Source: a virus
Strand: one strand, 5' to 3'
DNA length: 51,284 bases
IMG/VR virus record: IMGVR_UViG_3300005518_000018
Coordinates: 1 to 51,284 of that record
The notes below the pieces were generated by a model that saw only the letters and a program-made list of their open reading frames with translations, was not told the origin of the DNA and did not search any database. The position numbers and the translations under genes are program-made. Shown here in pieces: positions 15,111 through 23,596 of the stretch. The stretch's first letter is position 1. Every line of letters starts with the position of its first letter.

Positions 15111-15611
15111 GTGTACGGACTAGACGCCCTCGGTGTGTACTCACGCACCGAGGGCGTTCCTATTGAGGGACGCTACTTCTTCCGCGCTACGTCGCTCGTC
15201 GCCGGGCCGGAAGGCTCTCTAGTCGCGGGCGTTGGTGGCGCGGGTATCGCTCGTTTCGGGTGGGCCGATACCGACGGACGCGTTACCAACGCTCGCGTCT
15301 TTCCTACTGACTTGCTCGGGCTCGTCGCCTATCAAGGCGGCGACTGGCGGCGTATCTATTGGGACGACACCACGCGCTCGTGGCGCATCCGTCAGGGCAT
15401 GAACCTCACCATGTTGAGCGCTGCGCCCGGCGTGTGGGTGAAGTTTCCCGGCGGTGTCGCACGCCCCAACCTACGCGTATACACGAGCCCGCTAGACGGC
15501 GTTCCTGTCGCGGGGGATACTGGCGGCCTTGAAATTACGCCGTGGGTTGTGGCCCGTCCTATCGGCCCCGGCGGTCTTTCCCTGATAACCACATGGAACC
15601 CGAGCACATGA
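15111..15611 (+). CDS. Second cement-like structural protein, 166 aa
   Basis: I choose the GTG at 15111 (VYGLDALGVYSRTEG), 13 bases after the capsid stop; a longer frame would run back into the capsid gene. The order of motifs mirrors the cement protein upstream: GIARFGWADTDGRVTNARVF, LLGLVAYQGG, MNLTMLSAAPGVWVKFPGG. I therefore infer a diverged paralogue or head decoration protein. The 3' end overlaps the next ATG (ATGA). Confidence 0.6.
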   Translation: MYGLDALGVYSRTEGVPIEGRYFFRATSLVAGPEGSLVAGVGGAGIARFGWADTDGRVTNARVFPTDLLGLVAYQGGDWRRIYWDDTTRSWRIRQGMNLTMLSAAPGVWVKFPGGVARPNLRVYTSPLDGVPVAGDTGGLEITPWVVARPIGPGGLSLITTWNPST

Positions 15612-16036
15612 GCAAAGAGAACTCGACCGGCTTCGTTACCATCGGCTGCAAGCTGCCGCATGGTCTTATCATCAGCGCCCGCAACATGGAAGGCGAAACG
15701 GTCAACGTCACCCTCGCGGGTGCGAATGCCGCGCGCATCGTCGGCGGCTACGGTATCACCGAGAACGTACCCAAAGACCTTTGGGACGCGTGGCTCAAAA
15801 AGAATCACAAGTTGCCGGCCGTGCTCAACGGTGCCGTGTTCATTCACAACGACCTCAAGAGCGCCGAACAGATTGCGAAGGAACGCCGTGACGTTCCGAG
15901 CGGCTTCGAGGCAATCGACCCCATCAAAAACGGCATGCTGAAAGGCGCGACCGGCGAGATGGACGAGGAAGCGCTGAAGAACTACCGCAAGCAACAGCAA
16001 GAGAACCCCGACCGCAATCGGCAGCGCGTGGAGTAA
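15608..16036 (+). CDS. Head-region protein, 142 aa
   Basis: ATG at 15608 overlaps the previous stop; an ATG 15 bases earlier (MEPEHMSKEN) is possible. The N-terminal 80 residues are beta-rich (TGFVTIGCKLPHGLIISARN). The C-terminus is helical and charged (KNYRKQQQENPDRNRQRVE). Similar small proteins occur between capsid and neck genes of related phages, but their function is unknown to me. Confidence 0.65.
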   Translation: MSKENSTGFVTIGCKLPHGLIISARNMEGETVNVTLAGANAARIVGGYGITENVPKDLWDAWLKKNHKLPAVLNGAVFIHNDLKSAEQIAKERRDVPSGFEAIDPIKNGMLKGATGEMDEEALKNYRKQQQENPDRNRQRVE

Positions 16037-16041
16037 TCGCC

Positions 16042-16557
16042 ATGACGATTGCCGCATGCCCGCCTGTACCTACTCCGAATCAGCGAGGCATTGTCGTCTT
16101 CGATGGTCCCGAGTTCGTGGCGGCGTATCCGGCTTTCGCCACGCTGACCAATGCACAGATGGCCGCTGCTTTTGCGGTGGCGGTCATCTTCCTGAACAAC
16201 TCGTGTTGCAGCATCGTCGAAGACGCGCCTACGCGTCAGGTGTTGCTCTACATGCTGACCGCACACGTTTGCGCGTTGATCTACGGCCAGAACGGACAGC
16301 CGCCCTCGGGCATCGTCGGGCGCGTGGACTCGGCCAAAGAGGGCTCGGTGTCTGTGTCGGCGAGCTACGCCAACGACATGAGCATGAGCGAGGCGTACTT
16401 TTCGCAGACGCCATACGGTGCGATGTTCTGGCAAGCGACGGTTGCGTATCGCATGGGTAGCTACTACACGCCCGGCCCGGCGCAAGCGTGCATCGGCGGC
16501 TTGCCGGGCGTTGGGTTGCCCTTCCCGTTCGGCCCCGGCGGTGGCGGCTGCTGTTGA
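16042..16557 (+). CDS. DUF4054 protein, head completion/adaptor
   Basis: 171 aa. DUF4054 proteins sit between capsid and neck genes and are thought to complete the head. The motif FVAAYPAFATLTNAQMAAAF then helices LYMLTAHVCALIYGQ and ASYANDMSMSEAYFSQTPYG are characteristic. The C-terminus is Pro/Gly-rich and ends GGGGCC. The TGA stop is followed at once by the first copy of a 34-bp palindrome. Confidence 0.78.
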   Translation: MTIAACPPVPTPNQRGIVVFDGPEFVAAYPAFATLTNAQMAAAFAVAVIFLNNSCCSIVEDAPTRQVLLYMLTAHVCALIYGQNGQPPSGIVGRVDSAKEGSVSVSASYANDMSMSEAYFSQTPYGAMFWQATVAYRMGSYYTPGPAQACIGGLPGVGLPFPFGPGGGGCC

Positions 16558-16591
16558 CATAACGTAACGGGTCGTGCCCGGCTGGATTATG
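16558..16591. repeat. 34-bp palindromic element, copy 1
   Basis: Outer arms CATAA (16558-16562) and TTATG (16587-16591); inner stem CGGG-TCGTG-CCCG. It begins directly after the TGA of the DUF4054 gene and its last three bases are the ATG of the next gene. Two other 34-bp copies occur at 33258 and 47755. Confidence 0.75.
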
Positions 16592-17173
16592 CAAAAGGCT
16601 ATCAGCGGAAACCTCGAAGGCGGCGAAGCACTGAAGCGCCACCTGAAGCGAATAGAACAACAGCTCGGCCAAGGGGCTCACGTTGTCGTCGGCTTTCTTG
16701 ACTCTGCAACATACCCGGCGAAACACACCGAAGCCGTAAACGAACGCTTCCTCTCGGGCAAGCCAAAAAAGATCAGCGTCGAAGGCAAAGGGCAACACGA
16801 TTTTGAAAGTAACTACGGCTCGGGTGTGTCCGGGCTGCCTGTCGCTCAAGTCGCGTTCTGGAATGAGTTCGGTACGATCCGCGCACCGGCCCGCCCCTTT
16901 TTCCGTACGATGGTCGAAAGCAAGTCGCCGCGTTGGGGTATCGGCCTCGGCGTCGCGCTGAAGAAAACCAACTACAACGCGCGCAACGCTCTCGCGATCA
17001 TGGGCGAAGGTATTCGCGGCCAGCTTCGGCAATCTATTCGGGATTGGAGCACGCCGCCGAACTCGCCGTTGACGGTGAAGCTGAAAGGCTTCAACAAGCC
17101 GCTCATCGATTCGGCTGTCATGATCCGGTCGGCCGAGTATCAGGTGATTGACGGCGATGTAGAGGGCGAATGA
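16589..17173 (+). CDS. Neck/tail-completion protein, HK97 gp10-like
   Basis: 194 aa from the ATG at 16589; a GTG at 16574, inside the palindrome, is an alternative that adds five residues. The pattern LEGGEALKRHLKRIEQQL, VVVGFLDSATYP, VAQVAFWNEFGTIRAPARPF then FFRTMVE is that of HK97 gp10-like or Mu-type virion morphogenesis proteins that join tail to head. The 3' end overlaps the next ATG (ATGATAA). Confidence 0.72.
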   Translation: MQKAISGNLEGGEALKRHLKRIEQQLGQGAHVVVGFLDSATYPAKHTEAVNERFLSGKPKKISVEGKGQHDFESNYGSGVSGLPVAQVAFWNEFGTIRAPARPFFRTMVESKSPRWGIGLGVALKKTNYNARNALAIMGEGIRGQLRQSIRDWSTPPNSPLTVKLKGFNKPLIDSAVMIRSAEYQVIDGDVEGE

Positions 17174-17589
17174 TAAACGTACGCGCTGCGGCCAACGCTG
17201 CAATACAGGTAGTCAACCCGAACGAAGGCGGCTGGCTCTACGGCTCGACCGGCTTCGGCATCGACCCCGCGACACGTAAACAGGTGCCGACCTACACGGC
17301 CGCGACGCCTGTACGCTTGCAGATACAGGCCGTTGACGGCCCGAACTTGCGCCATCTCGACGGCCTCAATATCGAGGGCGTCGTGCGCTCGGTGCACATG
17401 TGGGGCAACACGCAAGGCGTCGTCCGCGTGAACCAGCAAGGCGGCGACCTCTTGTACTTCGCCGAGGTGCCGGGCGGCCCGCCGCGTATCTGGAAAGTCG
17501 TGAAGGTCGTCGAGACGTGGCCCGATTGGTCCCACCTCATCGTGAACCTACAGACTGACACCGCGCCGCCGAGCCCGATACCGCCATGA
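17170..17589 (+). CDS. Neck / head-tail joining protein, 139 aa
   Basis: ATG at 17170 overlaps the previous stop. Beta-rich protein with FGIDPATRKQVPTYTAATPV and, near the end, VVKVVETWPDWSHLIVNLQT, matching the layout of phage neck proteins found before tail terminators. Ends in a Pro-rich PPSPIPP. The specific family is not certain. Confidence 0.65.
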   Translation: MINVRAAANAAIQVVNPNEGGWLYGSTGFGIDPATRKQVPTYTAATPVRLQIQAVDGPNLRHLDGLNIEGVVRSVHMWGNTQGVVRVNQQGGDLLYFAEVPGGPPRIWKVVKVVETWPDWSHLIVNLQTDTAPPSPIPP

Positions 17590-18131
17590 CGCTCACCGTT
17601 ACGCCGAACTTCGACGCGTTGATGGTGAAGCTAGGCGACTTCATTGCGTCGATTCTGCCGAGCGCGCCCGACCCGGTGCCGCCCGTCATTCAGCTACAAG
17701 CCAACCGTACGAGCATGCCGCCGCCGGTTCCCGGCTTCGTGGGAATGACCCCACGCGTGCAAGCGCGCATCGCGACCAACTTCGAGTCGTGGGATGCGGA
17801 CGACCCGCTAGTGGATAGCGTGCAGCTCGAACAGTCGGTGCGCGTAGCCGTGCAGTGCGACTTTTACGGTGCGGCGTCGGCCAATTGGGCGGTCATGTTC
17901 TCGACCGTCATGCGTAGCGAGTACGGCTGCCGGCAGCTCGCGCCCATCGCGGCACCCCTGTACAACGACGACCCACGCCAAGCGCCCCTCGCGAATGGCG
18001 AGGAAGAGTACGAACAGCGCTGGATTGTCACGGCATATGTGCAATACAATCCGGTAACTTCGACCCCCGAGCAATTTGCAACTGTGCTCGAAGCCTCCCT
18101 AATCAACGTGGACGTGAGCTATCCCCCATGA
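17586..18131 (+). CDS. Tail terminator / neck terminator (gp12-like), 181 aa
   Basis: Directly upstream of the sheath gene, where tail terminators lie. Residues 1-45 are helical (FDALMVKLGDFIASILP) and residues 70-175 form the alpha/beta core (QLEQSVRVAVQCDFYGAAS ... EQRWIVTAYVQYNPV), the LIC_12616/phage neck terminator gp12-like layout. It would cap the tube after length determination. Overlaps both neighbours by four bases. Confidence 0.72.
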   Translation: MTLTVTPNFDALMVKLGDFIASILPSAPDPVPPVIQLQANRTSMPPPVPGFVGMTPRVQARIATNFESWDADDPLVDSVQLEQSVRVAVQCDFYGAASANWAVMFSTVMRSEYGCRQLAPIAAPLYNDDPRQAPLANGEEEYEQRWIVTAYVQYNPVTSTPEQFATVLEASLINVDVSYPP

Positions 18132-19861
18132 ACTCAATCCCGGCAAGTCAACTCATCAACGTAATTCCGTCGGTGCTTGCGGCCGGGGGCAATCCGCTCT
18201 CGCTCAACGCCGTGTTTCTTACGTTCGATACGAGCATTCCGATTGGCACCGTTCAGGCGTTCGCCACGCTCGAAGCCGTGCAAGATTGGTTCGGCCCGAC
18301 GAGCGACGAGGCTGCGCTTGCGGCGGTGTACTTCAGCGGGTACGAGGGCACGCTGTCGCTTCCGAGCTTGCTGTACTTTGCTCAGTACAACAATTTCCCG
18401 GCAATCGCGTACCTGCGCTCGGGTAGCTTCGCCGGCTTCACGCTCGCACAGCTTCAGGCGTTGAGCGGTACGCTTATCATCGTCATTGACGGGCGTACGA
18501 TCACCTCGGCCAACATCAATCTCGCGGGCGCGACGAGTTTCAGCAACGCCGCCGCGTTGATTCAGACCGGCATTCAAACGCCCGGCGGTGCCTTCCAAGG
18601 TACGGGCACCATCGACAACGGTGCGGGTGCGGCGGGCAACATTCTCACCATTTCGGCGGTGGGCTCGGGTTCGCTCGTGATTGGTGACACGGTTGTCGGC
18701 GGTGTCGCCCCGGCCGTTATTACGGCGTTCCTGACGGGTACGGGCGGCATCGGTACGTACACGGTCGGCGGTGCGCCGCAGGACTTCAACCCCGGCGGTG
18801 CGCTCACCGTTGCGAGCGGTGCGGCCGTTACGTACGACGCGCAGCTTGCGCGTTTCCTCGTTGAGTCGCCCACGGCCGGCGATGGCAGCACAATCGGTTT
18901 CGCTACCGGCACGCTCTCGGCCGGATTGCGCCTCACGAGCGCGACGGGCGCGGTGTTGTCTCAGGGTCTCGACCCGACGAGCCCGAACGCGGCCATGAAC
19001 GCCATTACGGACGTGACCCAAAATTGGGCCACCTTCCTTACGGTGTTCGAGCCCGCGACCGACGTTATGATGGAATTTGCGGCATGGGTGCAGACGACCA
19101 ACGACCGCTATGCGTACATCGGTTGGTATTCGGATCAGGCACCCCTGAACGGTCCCGCCCCGGCATCGTTCCCCGGCCTCGTGGTCGCGGCTGAAATGTC
19201 GGGCGTTGTACCGATTTACGAGCCGGCCGACGTGAACGGCAACGGACGCAAGGCGGCGCTCATCGCCGGCATTGCGGCTTCGACGGACTACGAACAGGCC
19301 AACGGTTCGCTCGCGTACGCGTACAAGGGTCAGTCGGGGCTCGTGGCCGACATTACCGACGCTACGCAGGCGTTGAACCTGATCGCGAACCAGTCGAATT
19401 TTTATGGTGCCTACGCGACCGCAAACGACCGTTTCGTATTCATTCAGCGCGGCGTCATGCCCGGCCCGTGGCGGTTCATCAATCAGTACATCGACCAAAT
19501 TTGGCTCAACAGTGCGCTACAGCTCGCGCTCATGCTGTTGATGGTGTCGATTCGCAAGCTGCCTTACAACGCGACCGGGTACAACAATATCCGCGCCGCG
19601 ATGCTCGACCCCGTGACGCGCGGGCTGTTCAATGGTGTGATTCAGGCGGGCGTGACCCTCTCGAACTCACAGCGCGCACAGGTGAACACTGACAGCGGTC
19701 TGAACATCGCCGACACGTTGCAGACGAGCGGCTACTACATTCAGATACTCGACGCGTCACCCGAGGTTCGTGCCGTTGGTGGATCGCCTCCCATCAAATT
19801 TTGGTACACGAGCGGCGGGGCCATCCAGAATATCGAACTCGCTTCGATCAACGTACAGTAA
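18128..19861 (+). CDS. Contractile tail sheath protein, DUF3383
   Basis: 577 aa. DUF3383 proteins form the contractile sheath, which defines this phage as a myovirus. The N-terminal signature is PASQLINVIPSVLAAGGNPL followed by LNAVFLTFD. Residues 155-235 are a Gly-rich insert (TGTGGIGTYTVGGAPQDFNP) also seen in the cement protein. The conserved C-terminus includes GVMPGPWRFINQYIDQIWLN and SGYYIQILDASPEVRA. Length is somewhat above average owing to the insert. Confidence 0.88.
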   Translation: MNSIPASQLINVIPSVLAAGGNPLSLNAVFLTFDTSIPIGTVQAFATLEAVQDWFGPTSDEAALAAVYFSGYEGTLSLPSLLYFAQYNNFPAIAYLRSGSFAGFTLAQLQALSGTLIIVIDGRTITSANINLAGATSFSNAAALIQTGIQTPGGAFQGTGTIDNGAGAAGNILTISAVGSGSLVIGDTVVGGVAPAVITAFLTGTGGIGTYTVGGAPQDFNPGGALTVASGAAVTYDAQLARFLVESPTAGDGSTIGFATGTLSAGLRLTSATGAVLSQGLDPTSPNAAMNAITDVTQNWATFLTVFEPATDVMMEFAAWVQTTNDRYAYIGWYSDQAPLNGPAPASFPGLVVAAEMSGVVPIYEPADVNGNGRKAALIAGIAASTDYEQANGSLAYAYKGQSGLVADITDATQALNLIANQSNFYGAYATANDRFVFIQRGVMPGPWRFINQYIDQIWLNSALQLALMLLMVSIRKLPYNATGYNNIRAAMLDPVTRGLFNGVIQAGVTLSNSQRAQVNTDSGLNIADTLQTSGYYIQILDASPEVRAVGGSPPIKFWYTSGGAIQNIELASINVQ

Positions 19862-19887
19862 CGCAACGCGCCGGGGAGTAACGAGCC

Positions 19888-20346
19888 GTGCCGAATCCTA
19901 TTTCAATCACAAGCGCAAACGCGAAGCTAACCCTGACTGTGCGCAGTACGGTCGGCATCGTGGTCGGCCCCTTCACCCTCGAAGGGTATGCGCAGGACGC
20001 CGCCTTTGCGACCGAGACGGTGGACGCCGCCGAGGCGTTGATGGGTGTTGACGGCAAGATGGCCGCCGGCTACCTGCCGCGTATCACGCGGTACACCATC
20101 TCGCTTATGGCGAACTCGCCAAGCATCGCGCTCATGGAAGCATGGGACAACGCGCAAAAGGTGCTCGGCGACGTGCTGGTAGCGGACGGCTTTCTTGCCG
20201 CGCCGTCGCTCGGGCGTGCGTATGCGCTCGTGAAGGGCGTCCTGACTCGCCTTACGCCGATCCCCACGGCCCGCCGAACCTTTTCCGAGCCGGTCGTGTA
20301 CGAGATTGCGTGGGAGTCGGTGACGGCTGCACCTATTCAGGTATAG
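19888..20346 (+). CDS. Tail tube protein, DUF3277-like
   Basis: 152 aa, GTG start preceded by GGGGAG about 9 bases upstream. It follows the sheath gene and has the fold pattern of phage tubes (ANAKLTLTVRSTVGIVVGPF, FTLEGYAQDAAFATE, YTISLMANSPSIALME). Length is typical of DUF3277 tubes. It forms the inner DNA-conducting pipe. Confidence 0.8.
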   Translation: MPNPISITSANAKLTLTVRSTVGIVVGPFTLEGYAQDAAFATETVDAAEALMGVDGKMAAGYLPRITRYTISLMANSPSIALMEAWDNAQKVLGDVLVADGFLAAPSLGRAYALVKGVLTRLTPIPTARRTFSEPVVYEIAWESVTAAPIQV

Positions 20347-20349
20347 CGC

Positions 20350-20847
20350 GTGGCACGTCACACTAAGGTCGTCACGATCACAGCGGCGGGTCGTGACAAG
20401 GGTAAGACGTTCGTTATCACCGAGATGGACGCCGACAAGGGCGAGCGTTGGGCGTTGCGTACGCTCTTCGCTCTCTCGCGCGGTGGCATCGAAGTACCGC
20501 CCGGCATGTTCGATCAAGGTTGGATCGGGCTAGCGAACCTCGTGCCTTATGCGCTCGTGATTGGGCTGCGTTCGTTGCATGGCGCACAATGGCTCGAAGT
20601 CGAGCCGTTGCTTGACGAGATGATGGAATGCGTTCGGTGGCAGCCGCCGGGTTGCGCGGGCAATCCCGAGCTGTTGCAGTCGGTCAGTGCGGGCGCAGCC
20701 GGCGCTATCCAGATTGAGGAAATTTCGACGCGCTTCTTTCTACGCAAAGAGGTGTTACAGCTTCACATGGGTTTTTCGTTGGCCGACGCTCTCTCGACCT
20801 CGGGCCAGACCCCGAGCCCATCCGATACGGGCCAAGCGTCGGCCTAG
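20350..20847 (+). CDS. Tail assembly chaperone, short form
   Basis: 165 aa, GTG start 3 bases after the tube stop. It binds the tape measure during tail assembly. The N-terminal part (GRDKGKTFVITEMDADKGER) and the helical remainder fit T4/P2-type tail chaperones located between tube and tape measure. A slippery G GGT TTT at 20769-20775 lies 24 codons before the stop and permits a -1 frameshift to the long form. Confidence 0.75.
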   Translation: MARHTKVVTITAAGRDKGKTFVITEMDADKGERWALRTLFALSRGGIEVPPGMFDQGWIGLANLVPYALVIGLRSLHGAQWLEVEPLLDEMMECVRWQPPGCAGNPELLQSVSAGAAGAIQIEEISTRFFLRKEVLQLHMGFSLADALSTSGQTPSPSDTGQASA

Positions 20848-21029
20848 TCGATTACGCCAACGTGCCAAAGGTCATTGGCACGCTAGTTTCGAGTCGTCAT
20901 GCATCGTTGCATGAGCTACAGTCGATATACGGCGTGAGCGACGCGTACGACTTGCTCGAAGTCGTCAACGTGGACCTCATCAACGAGCGACGACTAAGGC
21001 GGCCCCGTGGCGAACAAAACCGTAATTGA
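20350..21029 (+). CDS. Tail assembly chaperone, -1 frameshift long form
   Basis: Predicted product of -1 slippage at G GGT TTT (20769-20775). After the shift the frame stays open to TGA at 21027-21029, overlapping the tape measure start at 21007. The added tail includes LVDYANVPKVIGTLVSSRHA, then LHELQSIYGVSDAYDLLEVV, then NVDLINERRLRR. This is the pattern of the frameshifted T part of phage G/GT tail chaperones. Conserved gene order and a canonical heptamer make this convincing, but shift efficiency is unknown. Confidence 0.75.
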
Positions 21030-22587
21030 CGAGCTGATTGTTGCTCTGAAGCTCGACCCCCGAGACTTCGACAAGGGCGCGAAGGCTGCCGCCGCGTCTG
21101 TCATTCGGACCAAAAAAGAGGTCAAGAGCGCCACCGACGAAATGAGCAAGGGTGCCGAGAACGCCGCGCGTTCATTCGGCAACTCGGGCGGCGTCATTGC
21201 AAAGGTGTTCGGTCGAGGCGGTGCGGTGGGGCTCGCCATCGCGGCTATGATCGCCGCCGGTAAGATCGTCAACGACAAGCTGTACGAGGTGTCGGAGCGC
21301 ACGCGGCGGCTCGGGCTCGACGCTCGCGCGTACAACACCTCGGCGGCCGGGCTGCGCAATCTCCAGAATGCGGCAGAGCTGGCCGGCGGTTCGCTCGAAG
21401 ATGCGAATGCAAGCGCGGGCTCGTTGGTCAAGTCTCTCTTCGACCTCAAGTTTAATGGCGCGGTATCCGACCAGCTCGTGCAGCTCGCGCGCCTCGGCGT
21501 GCAGTTCACCGACAACAGCGGCAAGGCGCGCGACTTCAAAGACGTGACGCTCGACACTGCCGCCGCCTTGGAAAAGTTGCAGTCGTCCGGGCAGATGAAT
21601 CGCGCCGAGGCTATCCAGTTCGCACAGTCGGCCGGCTTTACCGGCGGCATGGCGCAACTCGTGGCGGGCGGTCGTGGCGGCGTCGAGGCGGCCCTTGCGA
21701 AACAGCAAGCGCGGCGACAGGTGTCGGGCGAAGACGTAGCCGTGCAGACGGGGCGCGTGAATGACTTCCTGAGCCTCGGGCAAGCGTTCGAGTCTAACGC
21801 GCTCGTACCGGGTGCTACAAAAGAGTCACCGGCCGCAGCGGCGACGAGTCGCGGCTTAGAGTCGGTCATCAACGGTACGCCGGGCGTGGTGGGTGCTATT
21901 GGCGACACGCTGACAGGTGCGGTCGATAAAGCAAGCATCGCGCTCGGCGACCTCGCCGACAACACGAAGAAAGTCGGGCAGAGCTTCAACAGTGCGCTGT
22001 CGTCGCAGGGCTCATGGTTCCGTGGGAAATACGTCTATGGTCCTACGCTCGACCAGACCGCCGACAAGTACGGCATCGACCGCGATGTATTCCGAGGCAT
22101 CGCCCGCACCGAGTCGGGATACGATCCCAACGCCCGCGCAGTTAACAAAAGCGGGACGGTCACGGGTGCCGGTATTATGCAACTCAACCCGAAGTTCTTC
22201 CCGAACGCCGGGAAAAATCCGTATACCGATATTGATACAGCCGGCAAACATTTCGCCGGTTTGCTCGAAGGTGTCGAGGGCACCGAGCAAGAGCGGTACG
22301 TGCAAGCGCTGCGGATGTATCACGCGGGCGAGACCAACGTACGCAACGGTACGAACATCGGCCCGGCTAATCGTGCGTATCCGGGCAAGGTGCTCGCCGG
22401 CACAGGGTTCGCGATGCCCACGCCGAACGCGCAAGGTGCGCTTGCGGGTAATTCGCGCACGGATATTACTTTCGAGAACGTCACGATTCAGACACGCGGC
22501 CAGAATGGCGAACAGATTGCGACCGACTTCGTAGACGGTACGCAACGCAAGTTGATGGCGGCGCAAGCTGACGGCGGAATGCAGTAA
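21007..22587 (+). CDS. Tape measure protein with lytic transglycosylase domain
   Basis: 526 aa, GTG start at 21007. Residues 5-60 are charged helix; a hydrophobic segment (GGAVGLAIAAMIAAGKIV) lies near residues 70-87; the middle is helical with Ala/Gln. Residues about 345-440 are an SLT-type transglycosylase domain (IDRDVFRGIARTESGYDPNA with catalytic Glu; AGIMQLNPKFFPNAG; MYHAGETNVRNG). It sets tail length and probably opens the peptidoglycan at infection. It is short for a tape measure, implying a short contractile tail. Confidence 0.85.
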   Translation: MANKTVIDELIVALKLDPRDFDKGAKAAAASVIRTKKEVKSATDEMSKGAENAARSFGNSGGVIAKVFGRGGAVGLAIAAMIAAGKIVNDKLYEVSERTRRLGLDARAYNTSAAGLRNLQNAAELAGGSLEDANASAGSLVKSLFDLKFNGAVSDQLVQLARLGVQFTDNSGKARDFKDVTLDTAAALEKLQSSGQMNRAEAIQFAQSAGFTGGMAQLVAGGRGGVEAALAKQQARRQVSGEDVAVQTGRVNDFLSLGQAFESNALVPGATKESPAAAATSRGLESVINGTPGVVGAIGDTLTGAVDKASIALGDLADNTKKVGQSFNSALSSQGSWFRGKYVYGPTLDQTADKYGIDRDVFRGIARTESGYDPNARAVNKSGTVTGAGIMQLNPKFFPNAGKNPYTDIDTAGKHFAGLLEGVEGTEQERYVQALRMYHAGETNVRNGTNIGPANRAYPGKVLAGTGFAMPTPNAQGALAGNSRTDITFENVTIQTRGQNGEQIATDFVDGTQRKLMAAQADGGMQ

Positions 22588-23297
22588 TGGCCCTGATACC
22601 GAAGCCTCAGTTTCCGAACGTGCCGAAGCTGCCGGGCGTGCCGCAGCTCTCGCGCTCGTTGCAATTCCCGGCTGCGCCGGCCGCAACTATCGGGCTCGGC
22701 CTCGCGCTCGGCAAGCTGTGGCAATCCGTGTTTGCGCAACCGCAATGGGCTATCTATAAGGCCAACAAGCCGAAGAAAGCTAGCTCACCCGACGATATAG
22801 ACACGGTGACGGTCGTCGCGCAACGCGTGCCGGTTGTCGTGCCCGACAGCTTCGGCGAGTTCTCGTATCGTAATGAGTTCACGGTGTCGGACTTTCCCGT
22901 ACAAGAGGGTTCGTTCGCGTCTTACAACAAGGTTGCGAACCCGTTCGAGATTACGCTACGTCTGTACAAAGGCGGCACGAAGGAAGCCCGTAAGCGCTTC
23001 CTCGACAGTCTCGACGCGATTGCCGGAACGCTTGAGCTGTACGACATTCTCACGCCCGAGCACACGTACCTAAATGTGAACGTGACGCGCGTCGAGGTCA
23101 TGCGGCGCGGCGAAAAGGGCGCTTACTTTCTGTCCGAGGTTGACGTGTACTTTCGCGAAATACGCGAGGTTGCCGCGACGTACACGAACACCGCAGCGAC
23201 GACCGAGAACGCACAGAATCCTTCGGCCGCCTCGGTGCTCAATAACGGCGTGATTCAGCCGCAGCCATTCACGCCCGCGATAGGGGTGCCTTTCTGA
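22587..23297 (+). CDS. Baseplate protein, 236 aa
   Basis: ATG overlaps the tape measure stop (TAATG). The N-terminal 50 residues are Pro-rich, then a beta-rich core (DSFGEFSYRNEFTVSDFPVQ; FEITLRLYKGGTKEARKRFL; YDILTPEHTYLNVNVTRVEV). This arrangement is that of Dit/gp53-like baseplate proteins placed after the tape measure in myoviruses. The C-terminus is a low-complexity Asn/Thr/Ala stretch. Confidence 0.7.
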   Translation: MALIPKPQFPNVPKLPGVPQLSRSLQFPAAPAATIGLGLALGKLWQSVFAQPQWAIYKANKPKKASSPDDIDTVTVVAQRVPVVVPDSFGEFSYRNEFTVSDFPVQEGSFASYNKVANPFEITLRLYKGGTKEARKRFLDSLDAIAGTLELYDILTPEHTYLNVNVTRVEVMRRGEKGAYFLSEVDVYFREIREVAATYTNTAATTENAQNPSAASVLNNGVIQPQPFTPAIGVPF

Positions 23298-23596
23298 TGT
23301 TGCGCATTCCTTTGCAGCCTGTACCGATTCAGACGCTAGCGACAACGCTTGCACGTCAGGCGTGCCAAATTGCCATACGTCAGAATGGCGACAACATGTA
23401 CTTCGACCTTCAGTTAAACGGCGAGTACATCGTACGCACGCGCATCTGTCGCGACCGGCAACGGTTGTTGCTCGACGCCGCGTACCGAGGGTTTCTCGGT
23501 GACTTTGCCTTTGTCGATACACAGGGCACGGACAACCCGCAGTTCGCCGGGCTCGGCGACCGCTACCAACTCGCCTATCTGCCGGTAGGTGAGTAA
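23297..23596 (+). CDS. Baseplate plug protein, Pam3 gp18-like
   Basis: 99 aa, start overlaps the previous stop (TGATG) and end overlaps the next ATG (TAATG). The pattern IPLQPVPIQTLATTLARQAC, MYFDLQLNGEYIVRTRICRD, GDFAFVDTQG matches small baseplate plug proteins (DUF6983). It would seal the tube at the hub. Confidence 0.78.
   Translation: MLRIPLQPVPIQTLATTLARQACQIAIRQNGDNMYFDLQLNGEYIVRTRICRDRQRLLLDAAYRGFLGDFAFVDTQGTDNPQFAGLGDRYQLAYLPVGE

Noticed and set aside
16558-16591. Palindrome copy 1 as an ordinary rho-independent terminator
   Set aside because: No T-run follows on either strand and it lies in the middle of a tightly coupled structural operon, so termination there would silence all tail genes.
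18134-19498. 454-codon leftward ORF opposite the tail sheath gene
   Set aside because: Arg/Val-rich composition typical of antisense reading of GC-rich coding DNA; the sheath frame shows clear family motifs.
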